Below, one piece after another: positions 37,066 through 46,071 of a DNA stretch of 64,000 nucleotides. The notes beneath the pieces are model-generated. The model was not told where the DNA came from, ran no database searches, and worked only from the letters and a program-made list of their open reading frames with translations. The number at the start of each line of letters is the position of its first letter. Within the stretch, counting starts at the first letter, position 1. Source of the stretch: Serratia plymuthica NBRC 102599 (GTDB taxonomy: Bacteria; Pseudomonadota; Gammaproteobacteria; Enterobacterales; Enterobacteriaceae); contig NZ_BCTU01000005.1 of assembly GCF_001590925.1 (NCBI RefSeq), positions 124,001 to 188,000 of the forward strand, in the 5' to 3' direction. The position numbers were made by a program, and so were the translations under genes.

Positions 37066-37158
37066 GGTGCTCCGGGTCAAGAGGGGGCGGCTTTACTGCC
37101 TCATTTTACCTTATTTCTGCTCCTTGGCGGCATGTTAGGCGATCGCTCTAAACCCAGT

Positions 37159-37186
37159 CTGTTGTAAATAAAATGTTTTGCAACAG
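37159..37186. promoter_or_regulatory. Imperfect inverted repeat, candidate operator
   Basis: CTGTTGTAAA and TTTTGCAACAG form an imperfect inverted repeat about 95 bp upstream of the MocR start, in the divergent control region. Confidence 0.4.
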
Positions 37187-37223
37187 ATCATTTATTGTTC
37201 CATTTGCCGCGCAAGGCCTACAC

Positions 37224-37267
37224 TTAACCCACCACATAATTAGTAGGATAATTATGTGGTGGGTTAA
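37224..37267. promoter_or_regulatory. 44-bp perfect inverted repeat in the MocR/dehydrogenase divergon
   Basis: Arm TTAACCCACCACATAATTA is repeated in perfect inverse (37249-37267) around GTAGGA. It is centred about 127 bp before the dehydrogenase operon and 180 bp before the regulator. No T tract follows, so it is more likely a protein-binding site, a cruciform or a mobile-element footprint than an intrinsic terminator. The remainder of 37066-37372 shows only AT-rich promoter-like DNA. Confidence 0.75.
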
Positions 37268-37372
37268 TATTCCCAAAACACCCCCCTGCCCGTTTACTGC
37301 CGCTGGATAGCGGCGCCGCAGGCGCGTATTACCTGCACGGGCATTACTGTGAAACATGTTCAAGGTGGAATT

Positions 37373-38089
37373 ATGTCGCAACAGCACAACCCCACGCCGC
37401 CTCGGCGTAACTTTCTAAAAAAGACCCTGGCGTTAATCCCGCTGGCCGCCGCAAGCAGCGGCATGATGGCACTGGAAGCCAAAGCCGCGCCTGCCGCCGG
37501 TGTCTCTGCCCACTATGTGCCGGTTTATTTCAACAACGACGAATGGCGTTTTCTGCTGGCAGCCTGCGATCGGCTCATCCCGAGCGATGCTAACGGCCCC
37601 GGCGCGGTGGATCAGGACGTGCCGGTGTTTATCGACAGGCAAATGGAAACCCCGTACGGCCACGGCGGGCTGTGGTATATGCACCCGCCGTTCGTGCCCT
37701 CCGCGCCGGAGTTAGGCTACCAGTCCAAGTTGACGCCACGTGAAACCTATCGAACCGGCATTCGCGAGGTTAATGCCCACTGCCGGCGGCAGTTCCAAAA
37801 AGCCTTTGCCGATCTCGGCCACGCCGAGCAGGAACAGTTGCTGACCGCGCTGGAACACGGCCAGCTGGATTCCGATGCCCTGCCCGGCGCGCTGTTTTTC
37901 AATCAACTGCTGGCCAATACCAAAGAGGGCTATCTGGCCGATCCGGTTCACGGCGGCAACCAGACATTGGCCTCATGGAAATTGATTGGTTTTCCCGGCG
38001 CACGGGCAGATTACACCGACTGGGTCAACCGGCCCAATCAGCCTTATCCTCTCGGCCCAGTCAGTATCTCAAGCAAAAGGAATGCATAA
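37373..38089 (+). CDS. Gluconate 2-dehydrogenase small (gamma) subunit, Tat-exported
   Basis: 238 aa, gluconate_2-dh3 family. The twin-arginine signal PRRNFLKKTLALIPLAAASSGMM precedes ALEAKAAP, so the folded complex is exported by Tat and this subunit pilots the flavoprotein. The mature part (YFNNDEWRFLLAACDRLIPSDANGPGAVDQDVPVFIDRQMETPYG..GYLADPVHGGNQTLASWKLIGFPG) is typical. Start 37373 follows AAGGTGGAA. It is the first gene of a three-gene operon ending in a cytochrome c. Confidence 0.92.
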   Translation: MSQQHNPTPPRRNFLKKTLALIPLAAASSGMMALEAKAAPAAGVSAHYVPVYFNNDEWRFLLAACDRLIPSDANGPGAVDQDVPVFIDRQMETPYGHGGLWYMHPPFVPSAPELGYQSKLTPRETYRTGIREVNAHCRRQFQKAFADLGHAEQEQLLTALEHGQLDSDALPGALFFNQLLANTKEGYLADPVHGGNQTLASWKLIGFPGARADYTDWVNRPNQPYPLGPVSISSKRNA

Positions 38090-39868
38090 ATGAGCGTAAT
38101 TAAAAAACCACCGGTAGACGTGGTGATCGTCGGGTTTGGCTGGACCGGCGCCATAATGGGAATGGAGTTGACCGAAAGCGGCCTGAACGTGCTGGCACTT
38201 GAACGCGGCGAACGGCGTGATACCTATCCGGACTTCGCCTACCCGCGCATTACAGACGAACTGACCTACGGCATCCGCCTGAAACTGGCGCAGGAAATGG
38301 CAAATGAAACCGTGACCGTGCGCCACACTCCTGCCGACTTCGCGGTGCCTTATCGCCAGCTCGGTTCATTTCTGCCGGGCAACGGCGTTGGCGGCGCCGG
38401 CGTTCACTGGAACGGCATGCACTGGCGTGCACTGCCTTCCGATCTGAAGCTGCACACCACCCTTACGGAAAAATACGGCGCTAAATGGATCCCGGAAGGC
38501 ATGACGCTGCAGGATTATCCGCTCAGCTACCAAGAGTTGGAGCCTTACTTCGATAAATTCGAAAAAGTCTGCGGCACCGCCGGCAAGGCCGGTAACCTGC
38601 AGGGCAATATCATCAAGGGCGGCAATCCGTTCGAAGGACCGCGCAGCAGCGAATACCCGACACCGGCGCTAAAACAGCTCTACTCCGGTTCGCTGTTTGG
38701 CCAGGCCGCCGAGTCTTTGGGTTACCACCCGTTCCCCGTTCCTGCCGCCAACTGCTCCGAACCCTACGCCAATACTTACGGCGTCCAACTCGGACCCTGC
38801 AATTTTTGCGGCTATTGCGAGCGCTTCGGTTGCTTTATGTACTCCAAGGCGTCGCCGCAGACCACCATTCTGCCGGTGCTGACCAAACGTAAAAACTTTG
38901 AACTGCGCACCCAGGCGCAGGTGATCAAAGTGAATCTGGACAGCAGCGGCAAGAAAGCCACTGGCGTCACTTACATCAACGCGCAGGGACAAGAGATCGA
39001 ACAGCCGGCCGATCTGGTGATCCTTAGCGCTTTCCAGTTGCATAACGTTCGCCTGCTACTGCTCTCCGGCATCGGTAAACCTTACGATCCGGTGACCGGC
39101 GAAGGCGTGGTCGGCAAGAATTACGCCTACCAGATGAACAGCGGTATTTCGCTGTTTTACGGCCAGGATACCCACTTCAATCCGTTTATCGGCGCAGGCG
39201 CGGCCGGTATGGTGATCGACGATCTGAACGGCGAAAACTTCGATCATGCCGATTTGGGCTTTATCGGCGGTGCCTATATCTCCGCTACCCGTACCGGCGG
39301 GCGGCCGATTCAGCAAATGATGCTGCCGCCAGGCACTCCCGGTTGGGGCAGCGGCTGGAAACAGGGCATCAAGGATAACTACCCGCACTCGATGAGCATC
39401 GGCTCCGAAGGCTCGGTGATGCCGTACCGCGATTGCTATCTGGATCTGGACCCGACCTATAAGGACGCTTACGGCCTGCCGCTGCTGCGCATGACCTTCG
39501 ACTGGAAACAAAACGAGATCAAAATGACGCAGCACATCACCGGCAAAATGGTGGATATCGCCAACGCCATGAAACCCAAGCAGATGGCGGTGTCGGTGAA
39601 GAAAACCGGTGATCATTACGATGTGCGGCCCTACCAGTCAACGCACACGACCGGCGGCGCCATTATCGGCGACAGCCCAGCCACCAGTGTGGTGAATAAG
39701 TATCTGCAGTGTTGGGATGTGCCAAACGTATTTGTCACCGGCGCCTGTGCCTTCCCGCAGAACCTGGCCTACAACCCTACCGGCATCGTCGGCGCGTTGG
39801 CCTACCATTCGGCCGAGGCGATCCGTAATCAGTATCTGAAAAACCCCGGCCCGCTGGTTCAGGCCTGA
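38090..39868 (+). CDS. GMC flavoprotein subunit of a gluconate/ketogluconate-type dehydrogenase
   Basis: 592 aa. The FAD dinucleotide fold VDVVIVGFGWTGAIMGMELTESGLNVLALERG starts at residue 8. GVGGAGVHWNGMHWR is the second FAD motif. GMC active-site His/Asn residues lie in the C-terminal THTTGGAIIGDSPATSVVNKYLQCWDVPNVFVTGACAFPQNLAYNPTGIVGALAYHSAEAIR. The CNFCGYCERFGCFMYSKASP cluster may hold an iron-sulfur centre, as in related FAD dehydrogenase complexes. It has no own signal and is co-exported with the Tat subunit. The substrate (gluconate, 2-ketogluconate or a sugar) cannot be separated by sequence alone. Confidence 0.92.
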   Translation: MSVIKKPPVDVVIVGFGWTGAIMGMELTESGLNVLALERGERRDTYPDFAYPRITDELTYGIRLKLAQEMANETVTVRHTPADFAVPYRQLGSFLPGNGVGGAGVHWNGMHWRALPSDLKLHTTLTEKYGAKWIPEGMTLQDYPLSYQELEPYFDKFEKVCGTAGKAGNLQGNIIKGGNPFEGPRSSEYPTPALKQLYSGSLFGQAAESLGYHPFPVPAANCSEPYANTYGVQLGPCNFCGYCERFGCFMYSKASPQTTILPVLTKRKNFELRTQAQVIKVNLDSSGKKATGVTYINAQGQEIEQPADLVILSAFQLHNVRLLLLSGIGKPYDPVTGEGVVGKNYAYQMNSGISLFYGQDTHFNPFIGAGAAGMVIDDLNGENFDHADLGFIGGAYISATRTGGRPIQQMMLPPGTPGWGSGWKQGIKDNYPHSMSIGSEGSVMPYRDCYLDLDPTYKDAYGLPLLRMTFDWKQNEIKMTQHITGKMVDIANAMKPKQMAVSVKKTGDHYDVRPYQSTHTTGGAIIGDSPATSVVNKYLQCWDVPNVFVTGACAFPQNLAYNPTGIVGALAYHSAEAIRNQYLKNPGPLVQA

Positions 39869-39888
39869 CAGCATCATAAGGAGCTTAT

Positions 39889-41160
39889 ATGAAAGGATTT
39901 ACCCCCTCGCTGTTAGCGCTGCTGATGCTGAGCGCCGGTGTGGCACAGGCAGTCGACGATGCACAAAGGATCCAGCACGGAGAATATCTGGCGCGTGCGG
40001 GCGACTGCGCCGCCTGCCATACCGCCCCCGGCGGCGTTCCCTTTGCCGGCGGCCTGAAAATGACCACCCCGATCGGCGCCATTTACTCCACCAATATCAC
40101 GCCGGACAAACAGACCGGCATCGGCGAATACAGCCTGCAAGAGTTCAGCGACGCATTGCGCAAAGGCGTGGCACGCGACGGTACCCGGTTGTACCCGGCC
40201 ATGCCCTACCCGTCATTTGCCAAAATCAGCGACGAGGATGTGCGCGATCTGTATCTGTACTTCACCCATCAGGTTAAGCCGGTAGCACAGCAAAATAAGG
40301 ACAGTGATATTCCCTGGCCGCTGAATATGCGCTGGCCGCTGGCGCTATGGAATCTGGCGTTTCGCGAGGACGGCAGCTACCGGCCGGATGCCAAGCAGAG
40401 CGCTGAATGGAACCGCGGCGCCTATCTGGTTCAGGGCTTGGGGCACTGCGGCACCTGCCACACGCCGCGTGGCATCGGCTTCCAGGAGAAGGCGCTCACC
40501 CAGAGTGACAGCACCTATCTGAGCGGGGGCACGCTGGAGGGCTGGCACGCCGCCAATCTACGCGCAGACCCGGTCGACGGGCTGGGCAATTGGCGAACGG
40601 AAGATATCACCCGTTTCCTGAAAACCGGCCACAACCCACAGTTTGCCGCTTTTGGCTCAATGGTAGACGTCGTGCAGGACAGCACCCAGCACCTGAGCGA
40701 CGCCGATTTGCAGGCGATCGCCGGCTACCTGCAATCACTGCCGGGCGACAGCCGGCAAAAGCTGCCGCAGGCCGACGCCAAAACGGCGAAAGCGTTGTTT
40801 AGCGGCGAGCTCAGCCGGCCCGGCGCACAAACTTATCTGGATAACTGCGCCGCCTGCCACCGCAGCGATGGCCTGGGTTATCGCAATACCTTCCCGCAGT
40901 TGGCGCACAACCCGGCGCTGTTAGACGAGGATCCTTCTTCGCTGATCAGCATTATTATCAACGGCTCCCACACGCCGATGACCGTCAGCGCCCCCACAGG
41001 GCTGACCATGCCAGACTTCGGCTGGCGGCTGAGCGACGAACAAGTCGCCCAGGTTGCCAGTTTTGTGCGTAGCAGTTGGGGCAACCAAGCCCCGGCGGTG
41101 ACCGCAGAACAGGTTCGGGAGATCCGTAAAAACAGCGCAGTTAAACCCACTCAGCAGTAA
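39889..41160 (+). CDS. Triheme cytochrome c subunit of the dehydrogenase
   Basis: 423 aa. The Sec signal is MKGFTPSLLALLMLSAGVAQA. Three covalent heme sites are seen: CAACH at residue 40, CGTCH at 187 and CAACH at 320. This is the layout of alcohol- and gluconate-dehydrogenase cytochrome subunits, which pass electrons from the periplasmic flavoprotein to ubiquinone. GGAG precedes the ATG, 20 bases after the flavoprotein. A hairpin follows. The complex would oxidise its substrate in the periplasm, feeding the respiratory chain directly. Confidence 0.94.
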   Translation: MKGFTPSLLALLMLSAGVAQAVDDAQRIQHGEYLARAGDCAACHTAPGGVPFAGGLKMTTPIGAIYSTNITPDKQTGIGEYSLQEFSDALRKGVARDGTRLYPAMPYPSFAKISDEDVRDLYLYFTHQVKPVAQQNKDSDIPWPLNMRWPLALWNLAFREDGSYRPDAKQSAEWNRGAYLVQGLGHCGTCHTPRGIGFQEKALTQSDSTYLSGGTLEGWHAANLRADPVDGLGNWRTEDITRFLKTGHNPQFAAFGSMVDVVQDSTQHLSDADLQAIAGYLQSLPGDSRQKLPQADAKTAKALFSGELSRPGAQTYLDNCAACHRSDGLGYRNTFPQLAHNPALLDEDPSSLISIIINGSHTPMTVSAPTGLTMPDFGWRLSDEQVAQVASFVRSSWGNQAPAVTAEQVREIRKNSAVKPTQQ

Positions 41161-41166
41161 TTCCCC

Positions 41167-41187
41167 CGGGCGCAGCCTATGCGCCCG
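41167..41187 (+). terminator. Hairpin after the dehydrogenase operon
   Basis: CGGGCGCA/TGCGCCCG with a 5-base loop, followed by TCACTTTTC. The U tract is weak. Confidence 0.6.
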
Positions 41188-41241
41188 TCACTTTTCATCC
41201 CGCAGTAACCTGCGCCTTAGCCCAATCCGTCAACACCCGAC

Positions 41242-41258
41242 GGTTTAAGTTTGGTTTA
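41242..41258 (+). promoter_or_regulatory. PhoP box of phoPQ
   Basis: GGTTTA-AGTTT-GGTTTA is an exact (T/G)GTTTA-N5-(T/G)GTTTA direct repeat. It lies about 250 bp before phoP, with a weak -10-like TTTAT about 17 bases downstream (41276-41280). Autoregulation of phoPQ under low Mg2+ is inferred from the known E. coli/Salmonella arrangement. The leader between 41281 and 41509 shows no certain gene. Confidence 0.88.
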
Positions 41259-41509
41259 ACTTTGCTCCGCCATTGTTTATCCGGCGTTTATTAGCCGTTG
41301 CCGATAATGACGGCGAACATAAAATTGATAGCGCTTATTTCCCGCCAACGCTCTGCGTCTCTTGCGGTAACAGCGGGTTCTACCTACCATAGCGTCAAGA
41401 TTAACGATCAGATGGGTAAGTAGCCGCGCTATCCCTCACGCGCTGAAGAGCGTGTTACTTTTATAGCGGGGTGACAGGATGTTCACCCGCATAGTCACAG
41501 GAGTCCGCC

Positions 41510-42181
41510 ATGCGAGTTTTGGTTGTTGAAGATAACGGTTTGCTGCGCCACCACCTTTCCGTGCAGATGCGTGAAATGGGTCATCAGGTCGATGCTGCAG
41601 AAGATGCCAAGGAAGCCGACTATTTCCTGCAAGAACATGCGCCGGACATCGCAATTGTCGATCTGGGTCTGCCGGGCGAAGATGGCCTGAGTCTGATCCG
41701 CCGCTGGCGCGCTCACCAGATGAAGCTGCCCATTTTGGTGCTGACCGCGCGCGAAAGCTGGCAAGACAAAGTGGCGGTGCTGGAAGCCGGCGCCGACGAC
41801 TATGTCACCAAGCCGTTTCACCTGGAAGAAGTGATTGCCCGCATGCAGGCGTTGATGCGCCGCAACAGCGGCCTGGCTTCCCAGGTGATCGTCTTGCCGC
41901 CGTTCCAGATCGATCTGTCGCGCCGCGAGCTGAGCGTCGGGGAACAGCAAATCAAACTGACCGCGTTTGAATACACCATCATCGAAACCTTGATCCGCAA
42001 CGCCGGCAAAGTAGTCAGTAAAGATTCGCTGATGCTGCAACTCTATCCGGATGCGGAACTGCGCGAGAGCCACACCATCGACGTGCTGATGGGCCGCCTG
42101 CGCAAAAAACTGCAGGCTGAATATCCACAGGAAGTGATCACCACGGTTCGTGGCCAGGGCTATCGTTTTGATGCGAAGTGA
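41510..42181 (+). CDS. phoP: Response regulator PhoP
   Basis: 223 aa OmpR-type regulator. The receiver domain has D8, the phospho-acceptor D51 ([10 protein letters not shown]) and K in YVTKPFH. The C-terminal winged helix is [65 protein letters not shown]. It is very close to E. coli PhoP throughout. CAGGAG precedes the ATG, and it overlaps the phoQ region. It controls Mg2+, acid and antimicrobial-peptide responses in relatives. Confidence 0.98.
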   Translation: MRVLVVEDNGLLRHHLSVQMREMGHQVDAAEDAKEADYFLQEHAPDIAIVDLGLPGEDGLSLIRRWRAHQMKLPILVLTARESWQDKVAVLEAGADDYVTKPFHLEEVIARMQALMRRNSGLASQVIVLPPFQIDLSRRELSVGEQQIKLTAFEYTIIETLIRNAGKVVSKDSLMLQLYPDAELRESHTIDVLMGRLRKKLQAEYPQEVITTVRGQGYRFDAK

Positions 42182-42183
42182 AC

Positions 42184-43644
42184 ATGATGTTCAACAAAAA
42201 TAAAAAACCTTTTTCACTCCGTGCACGCTTTTTGATGGCGACCGCCGGGGTGATCCTGGCGCTGTCGTTGTCTTACGGACTGGTGGCGGTAGTCGGCTAT
42301 ATCGTCAGCTTCGACAAGACCGCCTTCCGCCTGCTGCGGGGTGAAAGCAACCTGTTCTTCAGCCTGGCTCAATGGAAAGACAACAAGCTCACTATCGCCA
42401 TTCCACCCGACCTCGATCTCAACTTTCCTACCCTGGTGTTTATTTACGACGACAAGGGCAATCTGCTGTGGAGCCAGCGCCAGTTGCCGGAGCTGGAAAA
42501 GCGCATCAACAAAGAGTGGCTGGAAAAATCCGACTTCTACGAAATCGATACCGATACCCGCATCAGTAGCGAAGTGCTGGGCAACAACCCCAAAGCCCAG
42601 GATCAGCTGAAAAACTATGACGACAACGACCAAAACGCACTGACCCACTCAGTGGCGGTCAACACCTACGCGGCAACCTCGCGGCTGCCCGCGCTGACCA
42701 TAGTGGTGGTCGACACCATTCCGCAGGAGCTGCAGCGTTCGGACGTGGTCTGGGAATGGTTCAGCTATGTGCTGCTGGCCAACCTGCTGCTGGTGGTGCC
42801 GCTGTTGTGGCTGGCGGCTTACTGGAGCCTGCGCCCGATCAAGGCGCTGGTGAATCAGGTGGGCGAGCTGGAGAACGGTGAACGCGAGCAGCTCGACGAA
42901 AATCCCCCCAGCGAACTGCGCGGGCTGGTGCGCAATCTGAATATTTTGCTGCGCAATGAGCGCCAGCGTTACACCAAATACCGCACCACGCTGTCCGACC
43001 TGACCCACAGCCTGAAAACGCCGCTGGCGGTGCTGCAAACCACGTTGCGTTCGCTGCGCACCGGCAAGCAGACCACCATCGAAGAGGTCGAACCGATCAT
43101 GCTGGACCAAATCAGCCGCATCTCGCAGCAAATTGGTTACTACCTGCATCGCGCCAGCATCAGTTCGGGGCAAACGGTACTGACCCGTGAGATCCACTCA
43201 GTGCCCGCACTGTTGGACAGCCTCACCGTGGCGCTCAACAAGGTGTATCAGCGTAAAGGCGTGGTGATCACGCTGGATATTTCGCCGGAAGTGACCTTTA
43301 TGGGCGAAAAGAACGACTTTATGGAAGTGATGGGCAACGTGTTGGAAAACGCCTGCAAATACTGCCTTGAGTTCGTTGAAATCACCTCACTCCACTCCGA
43401 TAAAAACCTCACCATCGTGATCGACGACGACGGGCCGGGCATTCCGGAAAGCAAACGCGAGTTGATCTTCCAACGTGGTCAACGCGTAGACACCCTGCGC
43501 CCCGGCCAGGGGTTGGGGTTATCCGTTGCGGCGGAGATTATCGAGCAGTATGACGGCACCATCACCATCAGCGACAGCCCGCTTGGTGGTGCGCGCATGC
43601 AGGTCACCTTCGCCCGTCAACACGATTCCCATCATCACGAATAA
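42184..43644 (+). CDS. phoQ: Sensor kinase PhoQ
   Basis: 486 aa inner-membrane sensor. Two transmembrane helices flank a periplasmic sensor of about 145 aa. The HAMP domain follows, then the phospho-acceptor His (about residue 275, [15 protein letters not shown]) and the ATPase boxes ([47 protein letters not shown]). In place of the E. coli acidic cluster EDDDDAE the sensor has YDDNDQNA, with fewer negative charges. It could start at ATG 42184 or 42187, or at a GTG at 42178 overlapping the phoP stop. Confidence 0.96.
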   Translation: MMFNKNKKPFSLRARFLMATAGVILALSLSYGLVAVVGYIVSFDKTAFRLLRGESNLFFSLAQWKDNKLTIAIPPDLDLNFPTLVFIYDDKGNLLWSQRQLPELEKRINKEWLEKSDFYEIDTDTRISSEVLGNNPKAQDQLKNYDDNDQNALTHSVAVNTYAATSRLPALTIVVVDTIPQELQRSDVVWEWFSYVLLANLLLVVPLLWLAAYWSLRPIKALVNQVGELENGEREQLDENPPSELRGLVRNLNILLRNERQRYTKYRTTLSDLTHSLKTPLAVLQTTLRSLRTGKQTTIEEVEPIMLDQISRISQQIGYYLHRASISSGQTVLTREIHSVPALLDSLTVALNKVYQRKGVVITLDISPEVTFMGEKNDFMEVMGNVLENACKYCLEFVEITSLHSDKNLTIVIDDDGPGIPESKRELIFQRGQRVDTLRPGQGLGLSVAAEIIEQYDGTITISDSPLGGARMQVTFARQHDSHHHE

Positions 43645-43728
43645 ATTCTGTCGTTCCGGCCCCGATCCACGGGGCCAAACTTCCGTTATAATCGCACTCA
43701 GGCTCACTCCTTTCTGCTGGAATAGAAC

Positions 43729-44850
43729 ATGAATTATCAATTAGATCTCGACTGGAACGACTTTTTGCAACGTTACTGGCAAAAGCGTCCGGTAATTCTG
43801 AAGCGCGGCTTCAAAAACTTTATCGATCCAATCTCCCCGGATGAGCTGGCCGGGCTGGCGATGGAAAACGAAGTGGACAGCCGCCTGGTCAGCCACCAGG
43901 ACGGCCGCTGGCAGGTTGCGCACGGTCCCTTCGAGAGCTTTGACCACCTGAGCGAGAACAACTGGTCGCTGCTGGTACAGGCGGTGGACCACTGGCATGA
44001 GCCTTCCAGCGCGCTGATGCGCCCGTTCCGCCAACTGCCGGACTGGCGGATGGACGACCTGATGATTTCGTTCTCGGTCCCGGGCGGCGGCGTTGGCCCG
44101 CACCTCGATCAGTACGACGTCTTTATTATTCAGGGCACCGGCCGTCGCCGCTGGCGCGTAGGCGAGAAGGTGCCGATGAAGCAGCACTGCCCGCATCCGG
44201 ATCTGCTGCAGGTTGAGCCTTTCGACGCCATTATCGACGAAGAAATGGAACCAGGCGACATTCTGTATATCCCGCCGGGCTTCCCGCATGAAGGCTACGC
44301 GCTGGAAAATGCGCTGAATTACTCGGTGGGCTTCCGCGCACCGAACGGCCGCGAGTTGATCAGCGGCTTTGCCGATTACGTGCTGGCACGCGAACTGGGC
44401 AGCCAACGTTACAGCGATCCGGACATTCAGTTGCGCGACCAACCGGCGCAGATCTTGCCGCAGGAAGTCGACGCCCTGCGCCAGATGATGTTGGATCTGG
44501 TTCAACAACCGGAACACTTCCAGCACTGGTTCGGTGAGTTTATTTCTCAGACTCGCCACGAGCTGGACGCAGCGCCGCCGGAGCCGCCGTATCAGGCCGG
44601 AGAAATCTACGAGCTGCTGCAACAGGGTGAACCCTTGCAACGCCTGGGCGGCCTGCGCGTGCTGCGCGTTGGCGACCGGTGCTTTGTGAATGGCGAGCTG
44701 ATTGATACCGAACATCTGCAAGCCGCCGACGCGCTGTGCCAGCATTTCAGCGTTAACGCCGCCATGCTGGGCGAAGCCATCGACGATCCGTCGTTCCTGG
44801 CCACACTCACCGCGCTGATCAACAGCGGTTACTGGTACTTCAACGACTAA
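43729..44850 (+). CDS. roxA: Ribosomal protein uL16 arginine hydroxylase RoxA (YcfD)
   Basis: 373 aa JmjC-type 2-oxoglutarate/Fe(II) oxygenase that hydroxylates an arginine of ribosomal protein uL16. The Fe-binding motif is HLDQYD (about residues 125-127) with the distal His in PGFPHEGYALE (about 187). The N-terminus MNYQLDLDWNDFLQRYWQKRPVILKRGF and C-terminal winged-helix part match E. coli YcfD. It follows phoQ directly, as in E. coli. A strong terminator follows. Confidence 0.97.
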   Translation: MNYQLDLDWNDFLQRYWQKRPVILKRGFKNFIDPISPDELAGLAMENEVDSRLVSHQDGRWQVAHGPFESFDHLSENNWSLLVQAVDHWHEPSSALMRPFRQLPDWRMDDLMISFSVPGGGVGPHLDQYDVFIIQGTGRRRWRVGEKVPMKQHCPHPDLLQVEPFDAIIDEEMEPGDILYIPPGFPHEGYALENALNYSVGFRAPNGRELISGFADYVLARELGSQRYSDPDIQLRDQPAQILPQEVDALRQMMLDLVQQPEHFQHWFGEFISQTRHELDAAPPEPPYQAGEIYELLQQGEPLQRLGGLRVLRVGDRCFVNGELIDTEHLQAADALCQHFSVNAAMLGEAIDDPSFLATLTALINSGYWYFND

Positions 44851-44870
44851 GCCCGATAACTGTCGGATAG

Positions 44871-44900
44871 AGCCACCCGCTTCGGCAGGTGGCTTTTTTT
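44871..44900 (+). terminator. roxA terminator
   Basis: AGCCACC and GGTGGCT form the outer stem, with GC/GC and a TTCG tetraloop inside; seven T residues follow at once. Confidence 0.92.
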
Positions 44901-45027
44901 CATCATGCCCCCGGTACCGAACTGCGCCAAGGGAAAATATTCAATAATTATCAAAACATTAATAGAGTAAAACCTATGCCGGCGCTTTCCTGAACTCGAG
45001 CTAATAAAAAGAGAGGAAAGACATTTC

Positions 45028-45930
45028 CTACGACTCAACCCTCGTGCCTTTCTTGGCTTCGTCCAGTATCCATTGAGCAAACGCTTGTATCGGCTCACTG
45101 CTTAATCCGATCGGCTCTGGGAGAATGAGACTGAAGGTTTTGGCGATCGTTTTCCCCTCAGGCCACGGCGCGACCAGCCTTCCGCATGCAAGTTCGGTAT
45201 CAACGTAAAGGCGCGGCACCAACGCAACACCGAGACCGGCCAATGCCGCTTCGATCAACATGGCATGAAGATCGTAGCGTGCCCCCATCGCAGGATGAGT
45301 CAGAGGGATCCCCGTCTCCTGAGAGTAGCGTTGCCAGGCCTCAGGGTTCTGCCGGCGGTGCAGGCGCGGCAGGTTATCCAGTACGCTTGTCCCTTCGCTT
45401 CCCGTCAGAATGTCAGGATGGCAAACCGGCACCAGCACCTCGTCCAACAGGGGGTAAGTCCGCATTCCCGTCCAGGCCGGGTGCTCGAAATGGATGGCAG
45501 CATCGAACCCGCTCCCGGTCAGGACAAAGGGTTCCATGCGTTCGGAGAGATGCACAGTGATGTTCGGATACTGCTGCCGAAAGTGTGACAGGCGAGGAAT
45601 GAGCCATCGCATCGCGAAAGTCGGGATGACAGCAATGTCCAGGCTTGCGCCATCGCTCGGCTGCCCTGTCAGGTACTGGCTGTCCCGATCCAGGCGGTCA
45701 AGCAGCTCACGGATTTGGGTCGCATAGCGTGCCCCGTTCGGCAGGAGCCGGACGCGATTGCCGATTCGCTCGAATAGCGTGACGCCAAGGAAGGTTTCCA
45801 GGCGACCAATCTGACGGCTGATAGCGCCTTCGGTTAGAGACAGTTCGTTCGCCGCGCGCGCGAAGCTGCCATGACGAGCAGCAGCCTCGAATGCCATCAA
45901 TGAAGTGTTGCTAGGGATCTTCCGGCGCAT
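45028..45930 (-). CDS. LysR-family regulator (GcvA/AmpR-like)
   Basis: 300 aa. The N-terminal winged helix-turn-helix is MRRKIPSNTSLMAFEAAARHGSFARAANELSLTEGAISRQIGRLETFLGVTLFERIGNRVRLLPNGARYATQIRELLDRL, the GcvA-like subtype. A periplasmic-binding-like effector domain follows (IDLAVIPTFAMRWLIPRL region). ATG 45930 is preceded by CAGGAACG. It is divergent from the two-gene MBL operon with a 141-bp spacer containing a palindrome, so it probably regulates that operon. The ligand is unknown. Confidence 0.88.
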   Translation of the reverse strand: MRRKIPSNTSLMAFEAAARHGSFARAANELSLTEGAISRQIGRLETFLGVTLFERIGNRVRLLPNGARYATQIRELLDRLDRDSQYLTGQPSDGASLDIAVIPTFAMRWLIPRLSHFRQQYPNITVHLSERMEPFVLTGSGFDAAIHFEHPAWTGMRTYPLLDEVLVPVCHPDILTGSEGTSVLDNLPRLHRRQNPEAWQRYSQETGIPLTHPAMGARYDLHAMLIEAALAGLGVALVPRLYVDTELACGRLVAPWPEGKTIAKTFSLILPEPIGLSSEPIQAFAQWILDEAKKGTRVES

Positions 45931-45992
45931 AAGCGTTCCTGATTGGGGCCCCGGCGGCTGGCCCACCTTGATTTTTTATCACTGAAGCATAC

Positions 45993-46011
45993 CGAAAAAT
46001 CGATTTTTTCG
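45993..46011. promoter_or_regulatory. Near-palindrome in the LysR divergon
   Basis: CGAAAAATCGATTTTTTCG is palindromic apart from one T and lies about 60 bp from both the LysR start and the MBL operon start. This is a typical spot for a LysR recognition site. Confidence 0.45.
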
Positions 46012-46071
46012 CTGCCTTTAGCGCTCTACCATGATTTAACGTCAACAAGGCATCCCGTCGAGAGTGATCTA

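Noticed and set aside
41307-41423. 38-codon frame in the phoP leader
   Set aside because: No ribosome site and an unremarkable translation; could be chance in a 230-base leader.
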